Below, in pieces: positions 46,887-57,300 of a DNA stretch of 64,000 bases. The position numbers and the translations under genes are program-made. The notes under the pieces are model-generated. The model had not been told where the DNA came from. It saw only the letters and a list, made by a program, of their open reading frames with translations, and did not search any database. How positions within the stretch are numbered: the stretch's first letter is position 1; the number at the start of each line of letters is the position of its first letter. This stretch comes from Nereocystis luetkeana (taxonomy: Eukaryota > Sar > Phaeophyceae > Laminariales > Laminariaceae), in contig JARUPZ010000023.1 of the NCBI GenBank assembly GCA_031213475.1, positions 7,520,157-7,584,156 on the forward strand, read 5' to 3'.

Positions 46887-47137
46887 TGTTATGGTATCTC
46901 CTCTCCCCAGTAGCGGCGTTATGGTTTGTGATAATCGTCCCCTCATCATCTGGCAGGCGTTATCGCCTGCTTTTCTGATGAGGGCCTCGTCCCTTCGTTC
47001 ACAAGACATCTGGCGAGGCAAACAGCAACTAATACAATAACTTATAACATCGCCAAGCACCTCGTGTGTGACCAGAACAGAACCAAAGGCATCAACCTGC
47101 TAGCAGTAGGCGGCCCCTAGGTCCGTACTGCCTCACA
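46887..47137 (+). repeat. 5' LTR of the Ty3/gypsy element
   Basis: Begins TGTTATGG and ends CTCACA; shares 'gcaggcgttatcgcctgctt' and 'aaaggcatcaacctgctagc' with the 3' LTR. Contains the inverted pair GCAGGCG/CGCCTGC. Confidence 0.85.
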
Positions 47138-47309
47138 CGCAACACTGGCGTCGTCGGCAGGTGAGGCCCTGGCAGAGCAGGAAGCAGGCTAGGACCCGTC
47201 TCCCAGAGAGAGACAGGCCCCCAACTGCGTTTCCGGGGATGTGTCTGACACACACCCCGCTCCTTCTCGCGCGACAACGGATACCGCCGCGTTTGATCCT
47301 ACCCAAGAG

Positions 47310-47800
47310 TACTGCACGCGCGACATCGTGTTCTTCTAGGAGCCCCCTCTTGCTTTTTTTCGCAATGGACGCCTTACCGTTTTACTGTCGAGGGCATCTC
47401 TTATTCCTGCGGCGAACAGTTCTTCGCTGCCGAAAAAAGGAGCCACCTCTTCAGAGACCACCAGACCCTACAACACATCATGCGCGTGTCTGACCCCCGC
47501 CTGCACGAGCAATATGGACGAGAAGTCCGTAGCCTCGATCTCGCCGTGTGGGAACGCGAGCGAGAAAATATCGTGCTTACGCCAAGTTCGCTCAAAACCC
47601 AGCCATGCGAACCCACTTCTTGGACACAGGCAACAAACTTCTCGCGGAAGCTAGCCCTTACGACCTCATATGGGGCATCGGATACAGGGCAGACGCTATT
47701 CCTGCACGCCAGCCGCCCCTGTGGCGCGGCTTAAATTTTCTCGGCGAGGCTCTTCAAAACGTGCGACGTCTCTTCCGCGACCGCGCGCCGCCACCGACGC
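47310..47800 (+). pseudogene. NADAR (YbiA/DUF1768) domain remnant inside the retroelement
   Basis: Family signatures are readable in order: CGEQFFAAEK (the Y-x-x-x-E-Q-x-x-x-A-x-K helix), then GREVRSLDLAVW, then KFAQNPAMRTHFLDTGNKLL, EASPYDLIWGIG, and PPLWRGLNFLGEALQNVR. NADAR proteins are N-glycosidases of ADP-ribose-linked substrates; members remove ADP-ribose from guanine in nucleic acid or act in riboflavin-pathway by-product metabolism. It sits between the 5' LTR and the protease, where gag is expected. The region is broken like the rest of the element. Its being part of the element, and not a separate host fossil, is inferred from position and orientation. Confidence 0.82.
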
Positions 47801-48064
47801 GCCCCCAACCGTTGTCTCCTCGGGGCACCTCGCCCTCTAGTAGAGACCGCATCTTCAAAGTTGACCCTTCGACGCGACAGCAACTGTGCCCAAGTGACAC
47901 AGCTGCAGTCGCCTCCCTGTCGGGATATTCCGACTCCCCTACAAACGTGCCATCAGACCACGGCGGCGATGTTCTCGAAGTAATGTCTGCCCCCCGCTCC
48001 GGTCAGTTGCCCCCCTTGCTCGCTGAGCAAGGGCCTTGTCTTGTTGCTGGTATAGTAAATTAAC

Positions 48065-48305
48065 CATAGACGATTCTTCCTTCACCACCAAAATCAAGAT
48101 CCACAGTGGCCTAGCTGCTCTGCAGCTTGAATGTGCTACCCTTTTGGATACGGGCTTGCCGCAGACCTTCATCAACACCCGCGCGTTCGATAGCATGAAA
48201 CGCGTGGGTGTTACCTCTGCCACTTGCGAACGACACACCCCTCCCAGGTCGTGGGGCGGCTTTGGTAAGTCTCTGCCTCTTCAGACCGCGGTTACAGTAC
48301 GCTAA
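48065..48305 (+). pseudogene. Aspartic protease region of the retroelement
   Basis: Short region with the retropepsin-like LDTGLPQTFIN motif (D-T-G) in the position expected just upstream of reverse transcriptase. Confidence 0.7.
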
Positions 48306-49189
48306 AGCGTAAAGTTCTTCCACGGCGATACACCTACTGCGTCACTCGCCGTATGGGCATACGTCGTCCAATCTGAAGCGATACAACACGATGTGCTACT
48401 CGGACGCGACTGCTGGATGCGGTTCCAAGACCGCTCTTACCGTACATTGGCTCCCTGTTCGATGTCTCTCCCAGAACTACAGAGGGCGCAACAGCGTTTG
48501 TGTCCGACTCTTCGGATCAACCTGAAAGCTTCCCCCTGCTGTATGCGGGTGACACCGGCATCACCTTGTCCCGCAACCATCGACTTGTCGGTGTCGATTT
48601 GGTCCGCAGTAATGGTGCCCCTACTCTCGCCGGTTGCTACCTGGCAAACATGCTGCACGCGGCCACAGGTTTTTCTGCGGAAGAACAAATCGTGGAAAGT
48701 GGCCGCCAGCTCATCCCATTAGCCGGCGCTGCGGATCTAGATTCAGGTGCCTTGCTTGGCGCCTCCTCTAACCCGCTATTGCGCCTTCCCCTGAAAACTG
48801 TCCTGTCCGATGCACCGGCCTCTTCTTTACGTCTTCACGGCGTTGATTTTTCAGTCCCAGGTCCAGTTCCCCCCAATTCCATGGGCGCGGACCAGCTCTC
48901 ACCGCCACAGTGCCTGGATCCCTTCGTGCGCCATCTACGCGATGAGACAGCCCCGACACGCGAAGAATTCGGGGCCTCTTCGGCCCCGCCTGTCGACCAC
49001 AACCCTTCACCTGCCCTGCTCGAACGATTGAGCACAGACCAACGCACGAGCTTTCTACAGGTATGGAATCGTTTGCCGTCGCACATGCGCGAAATCGCAT
49101 TTGACTTGCGCGGTCTCGGTTGGACGCCAACCGTCATCACTCAGTCGGGCGATGCCCTCGCTGAGTTCTCCGACGTGTTCTCGAAGTCT

Positions 49190-50330
49190 CCGGCCGTGCT
49201 CCCCTTCAAGGTAACTGTTCCCCCGAACACCTCTCCTGTCACGTCTCGACCCTACCGCATCAATCCCCCGACTGCAAAGCAAGTGGACGCGGTTCTGGAT
49301 AAGTTCCTGACGCCGGCCTCACCCAGCACTCCACATCTCCCTGGGCGAGCCAGTGGTTCTCATCCCGACGAAATCCGGTGGCATCTGCATCACGGTGAAT
49401 GACAAAAAACAGAACAAACTCAGCATTCGTGGCCAGTTCCCCATCCCTCGCGTCGATGAGGTTCTCGACAAGCTTGGCACCGGTCGAATATTTTCACTCT
49501 TCGACCTCGTCTCTTCTTTCCACCAGATAACAGTGCACAAGGACACGATCCCTCTCACTGCGTTCTGTACACCCACGCGCCTTTCGAGTGGCTGGTTATG
49601 CCTCAAGGAAACAGCGCTGCTCCAGGGTGGTTCGTCAAAGTAATCAACGAGGTCATCAAGGTCCTGGACCGCGTCGCCACATACCTCGACGACGTCATCG
49701 TCTTCGACGCCGATCCCTCCCTTCACGTCGCAGACATGAAGGAAATGTTCTTGCGATTACGACAGTACAACCTCAAGTTGCCACCTTCAAAGGCTATCAT
49801 CGGCGTCACGGATGCAGATTTCCTCGGTCACACCATCTCTCCAGCCGGAGTCATTCCGAACGCGCAGAAAGTGGAAGCACTGACGAAAATGTCCGGGCCG
49901 AAAGACCTGAAACAGCTACGCTCCCTTTTATGCGCACTTTCCTACTACAGGAAATTCCTGCGCGATATGGCAAAGCGCATACGACCCATGACTTCCCTTC
50001 TGAAACAAGGTGTCAAGTTCGTCCTTATTCCAGAAATGGAAGTCATAGTGCGGAAGCTTCTGGCCGAGTTGACTACGCCCCCGGTCCTCGTCTATCCCAA
50101 TTGGGACGCCGTCACTGATAATTCCCGCCCTTTCCTCCTCTACTGCGATGCCAGTGTGAACGGTTTCGGTGCCGCCCTCGAACAAGAACAAGACGACCAC
50201 ACCATTCGTCCCATCGTGTTCGTCAGCCGTGCTACCATCGAGTCTGAACGGCACTGGACTCCGCTCGATCTGGAAGCGGGCAGCATCGTCTGGAGCATCA
50301 AGCGCCTTCGTGGCTACCTTTGAGGTACGA
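49190..50330 (+). pseudogene. Reverse transcriptase and RNase H region of the retroelement
   Basis: Recognisable blocks are RPYRINPPTAKQVDAVLDKF, IFSLFDLVSSFHQITVHKD, AAPGWFVKVIN, the YLDDVIVF catalytic block, FLGHTISPAGVIPN, the tether LKQLRSLLCALSYYRKFLRD, and RNase H FLLYCDASVNGFGAALEQ. The class is Ty3/gypsy. The region is interrupted in several places and not functional. Confidence 0.9.
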
Positions 50331-51699
50331 AATTCCGATTTTTTAGGATCACAAGGCGCTCGAAAGGTTCAGCGATGACTGGAATTCCTCACTGCGTACA
50401 ACTACACTCTGAAATATCGCAAAGGCAGTGCCAATGGGAACGCCGACATCCTGTCCCGCCTGCCCTTACCTGCGACGGAGCGAGACCGCAACGGCCCCAG
50501 CAGTCTCACTCCTTCCGACAAAGAACGCGTCTTTCTCATCTGCTCTCACGTCGTACTCCAGGGTGGGCCCTCCGCCGTGCGTGTCAGTTTGGGTGGGCTG
50601 GCGCCCTCCGACCCGAGCTCAGGCTTGGGTGGGCTCCCGCTCTCCCCACACGATTTCCGCGATTTTCGCCGACACGGGCCCCGAATGAGGGTTGACGACC
50701 TCGATGCTCCAACTGCTGAATTCGTTGCCCGTGCTCTCCCTTACGTCACTTCGCCAGGTCCCAGCTGCGCCCTTCCTGCCAACACATGTACCAGCAATTA
50801 TCTCGCCGCGTCTGTGCTCACAGTTCCTGTTGCACCTCTGCCCGTTACAACCGAAGGCATGGACCCCGGCCGACGCGCCACTTCCTCCGAGCCTTCCCCT
50901 TCACCCACCGACGACGACGCGCCGCGCTCTAGCTCTGTAGCGGTCCCCGTCTCATCCACGGTCGCCCTGGGCAAAGCAGCGTGGGAAACCCTCCCTCCTG
51001 CTCTGCCTATCCATCACGACTCAGCCGAGCACCCAACGAATTCAGGTCCTCTGGAGCCCTCTGCTGTGTCTCATTCAGCCTCACCTGTCGCCCGGACCAA
51101 CCGTGATTAAGTCTCGGTTGTGCCCGCGGCTCTGCCTCGGCTACCTTCACCTTCACAGGCGGCTCTGCCGTTCCTTCCTCCGCCGGGGCTCATTTCGTCT
51201 AGGACCCGCCGTCGCCAAGCTGCCGCTGCTCTCAAGCCTACGACCGCCGTGGACTATGGTTTCGCTCGTTCGCACCCTACTCCACCCACCGCCCCACGAC
51301 CAGCCCCCACGGCGCGCACGCCGCGCCCGCCTCGGACTATCTCCCCTTCAGAGGATTCTCCCGGGCCCCCCATCGACCCTGTCCCGACAGTACCGATTCG
51401 ACCCACTACCGATGCGGTCACACCTACTCCGTCCTTGCTTGGTACCCTCCCTCCGGAGGGTCCTCGGCGTGCCAGCACTACAGCCGCCCTCCCCGAGATA
51501 CCATCACCGGCAGAGATCGAATTAATCGAATTTGTAGAGCGATACATGTATTCCGATTGAGCGCGTGAGCAACGCGCTGAACCGGTTTGTGACGCCGCCA
51601 TTCGGCACCTTCTTCTTGGCAGCCCCTCCGTCGTCCCCAACGATTTGTGACTCACAAACGCCCCCCGTTGTCCGAAGTGCGCTCCTTAGCCGATAGAGG

Positions 51700-52280
51700 A
51701 CGACATTACACAGACGACGACGGCGTCCTCCAGCTTGTGCGGAAGTTGACGCCCCCGGCTCTGGCTTGTCCCGACAATCCTGGCGAACGTGCTGACCGCT
51801 TTTTGGACGACGAACCTACGCGAATCTGCGTCCCGCTGCTTATGCGTCCGTGGATTATGCAAGCCTGCCATACTACCGCCTCGTGCCACCTCGGCGTCCC
51901 CGAACGCTATCGATGCTCAAACGCTTTTATTGATGGATTGGCATGAGCATCTGCACGTGGTGGTGGCTTCTCCGTTGTCTCCAATGTCAGGCGCGCAAAT
52001 CTTCCTGACGGACGATACGTTGGTCCATTCTCTCCCTTCCGTTACCATCGGGCCCTGGCGTCGCGGTGAGCGTCGACTACTTCGGTCCCCTTCCCGTCAC
52101 ACCTCGGGGCAACTGCTACATTAATATCTTCTCTTCGCGGATAGGTTCAGCCGGCGCGCAGACATGTACGCAGTCTCAGCTGCGAAATTCACGGCTGAAG
52201 GCACCACCGACATATTTAGTCAATAAGTACATACCTCTTTGAGGGTGTCCGTTCAGTCTGCTCTCCGACAATGGACTGCA
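51700..52280 (+). pseudogene. Integrase region (partial) of the retroelement
   Basis: A zinc-binding-like HTTASCHLG stretch (H-x-x-x-x-x-H-L-G) is followed by core-like VDYFGPLPVTPRG and LLSDNG. The region is broken and gives way to an inverted fragment of the same element family. Confidence 0.7.
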
Positions 52281-52450
52281 CTAGGCCAGTTGGGACCTCG
52301 CGAAGTGACGTAAGGGGGGGCACGGGCAACGAATTCTCCAGTTGGAGCATCGAGCACGTCAACCCTCATTCGGGGCACGTGTTGGCGAGAATCTCGGAAA
52401 TCATGTGGGGCGAGCGGGAGCCCACCCAAGCCTGAGCTCGGGGAAGAGGG
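52268..52450 (-). repeat. Inverted fragment related to 50,580-50,765 of the same element
   Basis: The minus strand here matches the plus strand at about 50,590-50,765 (shared 'gggtgggctcccgct', 'caactg(c/g)(t/a)gaattcgttgcc'), giving a 170-base inverted repeat about 1.7 kb apart. It differs enough to be from another copy of the family. Confidence 0.8.
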
Positions 52451-53182
52451 CGCAGTGTCCACGTGTAATCAGCCACAGCCTTGCAAGTTAGACGTGTGGG
52501 AGTGGGTTGTGAAGTACCGCATCTTCGATCCATTCTCCGAATTCTCCGGATTGTTTTTGTTCATGCCTGAGTTGTTACAGCTGACCTCCTCTTGTGTGCC
52601 GTTATCGGCTCGGTCTCACCTCGATAGCAAGCTGTTGTCGTTCGTTGAGAGAGTCCTCGTGGGGATTTCCTCCGTACCTCGCTCCTAAATCCTCTCTGGC
52701 CACGGGGTGGCCAGACGCCACGGAGTTGAGTGTTGGTATTGCTCAGCGAATGCGACGTGGGGTTAACTGACATAGCACGTGATGGGCAACTGACATGGAC
52801 GTGATGCGCAAGACTCATGCACGGTGTGTGAACGGTATGTGGTTTGACTGGTTTCTTTCTTCACTTCGGTGGGATTGACTAACCCCACGTAGCGACACAG
52901 GGCACCCGTATCGACCACTACAGCCGATACGGGGTTTCCATTACCCAGACAATGGCCTCCCCCGCGGGGGACACTCCATTGTATACCTACGTCGATATGA
53001 CAGCGAGCCATCCTACGGCCTTATCGCTGTCTTACACGATGCACCCTCCATACGTCACTGGTCAGGTCAGTCGACGTACATCACAGAATACCCTGTCGCC
53101 CTCCTGGGCGACTTCTGGAGCCCGTAGCGCTGCAACAGAGTTTCCTATGAATCAGCATATACGGCCCTTATGGGTGGGCTAG

Positions 53183-53447
53183 TGTTATGGTACCCCCTCT
53201 CCCCTGTTGCGGTGTTATGGTTTGTAGCAATCATCCCCTCATCATACCTGGCAGGCGTTATCGCCTGCTTTTCTGATGAGTGCCCCGCCCCGTCGTTCAG
53301 AAGACATTTAGCGAGGCAAACAGCAACTAATACAAGAGCTTATAACATCCTCAAGCACCTCGTGTGAGTGACCAAAACAGGGCCAAAGGCATCAACCTGC
53401 TAGCAGTACGGGTAGTCGGCCCCTACATAGGTCCATACTGCCTTACA
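53183..53447 (+). repeat. 3' LTR of the Ty3/gypsy element
   Basis: Begins TGTTATGG and ends CTTACA. Slightly longer than the 5' LTR because of small insertions near its 3' end. Confidence 0.85.
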
Positions 53448-53475
53448 CTTAAGAAGAAGCAGCTCTTTCAGCTGC

Positions 53476-53604
53476 TATTACGGGAGGCCACAGTAAATAG
53501 GACCTACGGTACACACAGAAGCCTCCATTTTCCCCTATTTTTCCTAATCATATTTGGTAATACCGTATTTACTACCAGGTATGTATAGTCAGTCCCCCAT
53601 AATA
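53476..53604. mobile_element. M1 MITE copy E (longer variant)
   Basis: Starts CTATTACGGGAGGCCACAG and ends TCCCCCATAATAG. The centre shares 'cctacggtacacac' and 'tcatatttggt' with copy C but has extra sequence, including a TACCAGGTA motif. It lies 28 bases downstream of the 3' LTR. Confidence 0.7.
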
Positions 53605-53719
53605 GTGGTACAGCAGTACTACAACACGTTTGGCGTCGTCGGTAGGACTGCAGAAGTGGTTGACGGTCGTCGGTGAAGTAATATACACAGAAAAAACCGG
53701 GAGACTATATGTATGTACT

Positions 53720-54008
53720 CGTACGTAAACCTTCCTTATCCTCGAGGGCGCTCGTGCGAGCAGATAGCTACTGTAGGCCAGAGGCGCGATGTGTGATATA
53801 TTTATGTGATTTCCCACGCTCATCATTTTCCTTGTGTCTAACAAAGAAATAGTAGTAAACCGTAGTGAATCGATGGCGTACGTAAACCTTCTCCCTTATC
53901 CTCGAGGGCGCTCGTGCGAGCAAAGAGCCAGACTAGGTGCGACGTGTGATGATATATTTACCTGTCTGTGCCTGGTACTACGTGATGTCCCACGCTACGA
54001 ATTACTCT
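53720..54008. repeat. Direct duplication of about 120 bases
   Basis: Units at about 53,720-53,822 and 53,878-54,000 share 'gtacgtaaacctt', 'cttatcctcgagggcgctcg' and 'gatatattta', and both end near 'cccacgct'. They lie upstream of the tRNA-Val. Confidence 0.75.
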
Positions 54009-54078
54009 TAATTTTCTTTTTATGTATGGTATAAAAACCCTAGTAAATCGTCAACATGTGCACCGTATACAAGATCTC

Positions 54079-54150
54079 GTCGTTGTAGCTCAGTGGTTAG
54101 AGCACCTGTCTTACTCACAGGGGGTCGAGGGTTCGATCCCCTCCAATGAC
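54079..54150 (+). tRNA. tRNA-Val(UAC), bacterial/organellar style
   Basis: A 72-base cloverleaf: acceptor GTCGTTG/CAATGAC (with one G-T pair), D arm GCTC-AGTGGTTA-GAGC, anticodon stem CCTGT/ACAGG with loop CTTACTC (anticodon TAC), five-base variable loop, and T arm GAGGG-TTCGATC-CCCTC. The A box TAGCTCAGTGG, the B box GGTTCGATCC and a downstream TTTTTT favour Pol III transcription. The body (GAGCACCT..CTTAC..GGGGGTCG) resembles bacterial tRNA-Val(UAC). Pyrimidine at position 37 is odd. No CCA is encoded. Confidence 0.78.
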
Positions 54151-54368
54151 TACGTATACTTTTTTCAACCACATGACATACTATTTTACCAGGTACGTTG
54201 ACGTGTACTGCGGTTTCTGCTTTTCGCGTTTCATTTTGCACGTACGTGAGCAGGCAGGAGAGAGCACAGCGTCAGGCGGCCACAACAAGTAGTCAGTTTG
54301 ATCTGCTCCTTCAGTGCGACACACAACACACGCGTATCGCTACTCGCAACCGACTTATCCACGGAGAA

Positions 54369-57300
54369 ATGAAGACCGCCGGTGCGATCGCAGCTCTTCT
54401 TGTTACCCTCGGCTGTGCCCATGGTTTCGTGGTACCTGTGCCTGGAGCAACAGCAATGCGGCCGCAGACACAGCGAGCTGCGGAGCGCATCAACGAGTCC
54501 GTCGAGCTGGAGAAGCCCAAGGTATGCCAACACTGCTGTAGCTAAGCGATCGTGCTGCCCAGGGCTGCTGCTGCTGCTGCTGCCCGGTGTGCCTTCCCTT
54601 TGCAGACAATGGCGTGCGCCATCATATCGTACCTGCCATGTAAACTACTGCTGTATCATGTGAAGTTTGTAACCAGTCTCGTCTCCAGCATGTACCAGGT
54701 ACATACCAGGTACATACCAGGTATGATACTGCTACAGCAGCATTACGGCGAGGATAGGAGGAGGTGCGCATGTTCTTTACTTTTTCAGCATCTTGGGCGA
54801 AGCAGCAGGGAAGTTGTGTTATCTATGGCAATCGCACCTCGCTGCTGAAAGACAGAGAAAGAGAGAGAGGGGGGGGGGAAAGGGCGGGAGGGGCGGACGA
54901 AAGCCCCATACCGATGGAGACATTCGTGAGAGCGGTCGCGTATTGTTGCCTTGCAGGAAGCCCCACAGCGCTTTTGGATGCCGATTTCGACACGCAGGTG
55001 ATGCCGTCACACGAAAACATCTTGATAATAAGTCAATTTTGCCTGCAACTACGTAAGCAGTACCTGGTACGTAATTCGTACCAGGTACCTGGTATATACT
55101 TACTGGAAGGCAACCGGCACCCGACACACCTGGTCTGTGCGCAGGTTGTGACCATGGAATCGGTGGAAGCTGGCGATAAGAAGGTCTACTGCCGGTGAGG
55201 CCACATACCAAGAGTTCTTGGGCAATGGGCAGCAACGAACTACTGCAGTAGTCGAATAGATGCTGTTGAATCGCACCAGAGCAGTTTAGTTGCAGGAAGG
55301 TACACGAGTCTCGAGTCTCGGAGTAAAACGTGTCATGCTATTATACGAGTCTCACATGAATTCAAACCCTAACAACAGCAGATCGGCAGTACGAGCAGAG
55401 AACGTCACGACGATGTCACGATTGTACTGTGTACTCGTGAGTAGAGTTGCACCCCGGCCTCGTAGGAACCGGGTACCCGATCGGGTGCGGGGCGGTTGAG
55501 GTGGAACCGGAATCGGGTAGCCGGGTCCCGGCAGACACGGGTACCCAGGTACCCGGGTACCATACACTATTTGCTCCCCTTTTTGCGTTTGAGCGGCGGC
55601 GGATGAGGTGGACACGGGTATCTGGGTACCCGGGTACCCGAGTACCCCGGTTACCATACACTATTTGCTCCCCTTTTTGCGTTTGAGCGGCGGCGTGGTA
55701 AGGCGGACACGGGTACCCGCGTTACCATACACTATTTGCTCCCCTTGTAGCTTTGGAGCGGCGGCGTGGTAATAAGCACGGCAGGTATTAAGAGGGGTAT
55801 TACTCTCGGTCTGTCGTCTGCAGGGGCGAGAGGCGAGAGTCTAGAGGCACAGCCGTTGCAGTGTAAAATCAACGTATACCCCAGTCTTGGGCCTCCATAT
55901 AGAACAATTGACGGGTACGCGGGTACTCGGGGTACAAATACCCGCAGTTCCGTGAGTTGGACCGGGACAGTTCCGGTTCCGACGGTTCCGGGTACCCGCC
56001 ACCGGGTACCCGGTTCTCAGTCAGACGGGGTGCAACTCCACTCGTGAGTCGCGTTGCTCCAGCATGCACATACATCAACGAATATCATACATACAACACC
56101 TGGTATATATCACGAGTACGTAATAATGCTGTTTTGTACAAGTGAGACCTACCAGGTATGCCAATGGAAACGCGAAGTTCACAAAAAAAAATCGAACATT
56201 TTCACACCTAGGACATATCAGATCCCATTTTCGGGATCTAGATCTTTTGAGGCAGATACATCCCTGATCTACAGGGATCTGCGGGATCTAGATCATGTTT
56301 GTTGTATAGGATCTGTGCGATCTAGTTCCTATGTACACGTTTGCCTGGGTGGGATCTGTAGGATCTAGATCTTATACGAGAGTATACATGTTTCTGTGTG
56401 TGGGATCTATATGATCTAGATCTTACACACACGTTTGCCCGGGCATGATCTGAGTGATCAACCTGATCTGCGCATGTTTGACTGGTGAGATATTTATGAT
56501 CTGCGAGATCTAGATCATACATGCATGGAGGGATCTGCATGATCTAGATCTTACGTACATGTTTCGGTGGGTGGGATCTGCATGATCTAGATCATACATA
56601 CATGTTTCGCCAGGTGGGATCTGCAGATCTGCGTGATCTGCACATGTTTGAGAAGGTGGGATCTGTATGATCTAGATATTACATTCATGTTTTGCCAAGT
56701 GGGATCTGTATGATCTGGGTGATCTGCACATGTTTGCCAGGTGGGATCTGTATGATCTGCATGATCTGCCACATTGCACTCGCAGATGAAGATGTACATG
56801 CTTATGTTTGCTCGCGGGTGACTATATGCGTTGGCTCGTGTATATCGGAACCGTTGTATACGAGATCTGACATACATTGACGACGTCGCAGCCCACGGTG
56901 GTGGTGGCGGCTAGCAGCTCAAGCCCCCCCCCGATGGCCATCAACCACACAGCCACAGCTAGCTGCACAAGCACGCCGTCGCTTATAAAGCACGTACGGC
57001 ATGACAACTGTCGGGGGCGGCAGCTCTAATAGTGACACTGGGGCAGCAGATGATGTCGGCAGCGGGCCGGAAGTGGGTCCCCCGGCGGATCCCGGAGGCG
57101 AACCGATCGAGTTGAATCTTGCACACATATTTGGCCGTGTGCGATCCGTATGATCTACATCGTACACGCGCGTTTGCCCGGGTGGGATCTGTATTATCTA
57201 GATCTTACATACCTGGTACATGTTTCGCCCGGTGGGATCTGCATGATCTGCGTGATCTGCACACGTTCGCCAGGTGGGATCTGTATGGTCTGCGTGATCT

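Larger units (their letters stand above)
46887..53447 (+). mobile_element. Ty3/gypsy-type LTR retroelement, broken, carrying a NADAR domain
   Basis: A 6.6 kb plus-strand element between two direct LTRs of about 250-265 bases that are roughly 90 percent identical by eye, so the insertion is old. Internal parts in order are NADAR-like region, linker, aspartic protease, reverse transcriptase, RNase H, proline-rich region, and the start of an integrase. The order PR-RT-RH-IN is that of Ty3/gypsy. It is inactive: the coding region has several breaks, and an inverted fragment of a related copy sits in the integrase region. No classical gag CCHC knuckle was seen. Target-site duplications and primer-binding site are not clear. 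Confidence 0.88.

Noticed and set aside
53183-54150. tRNA-Val as a primer source or part of the retroelement
   Set aside because: It lies 630 bases outside the 3' LTR and has its own promoter boxes and terminator; no matching primer-binding site was seen.
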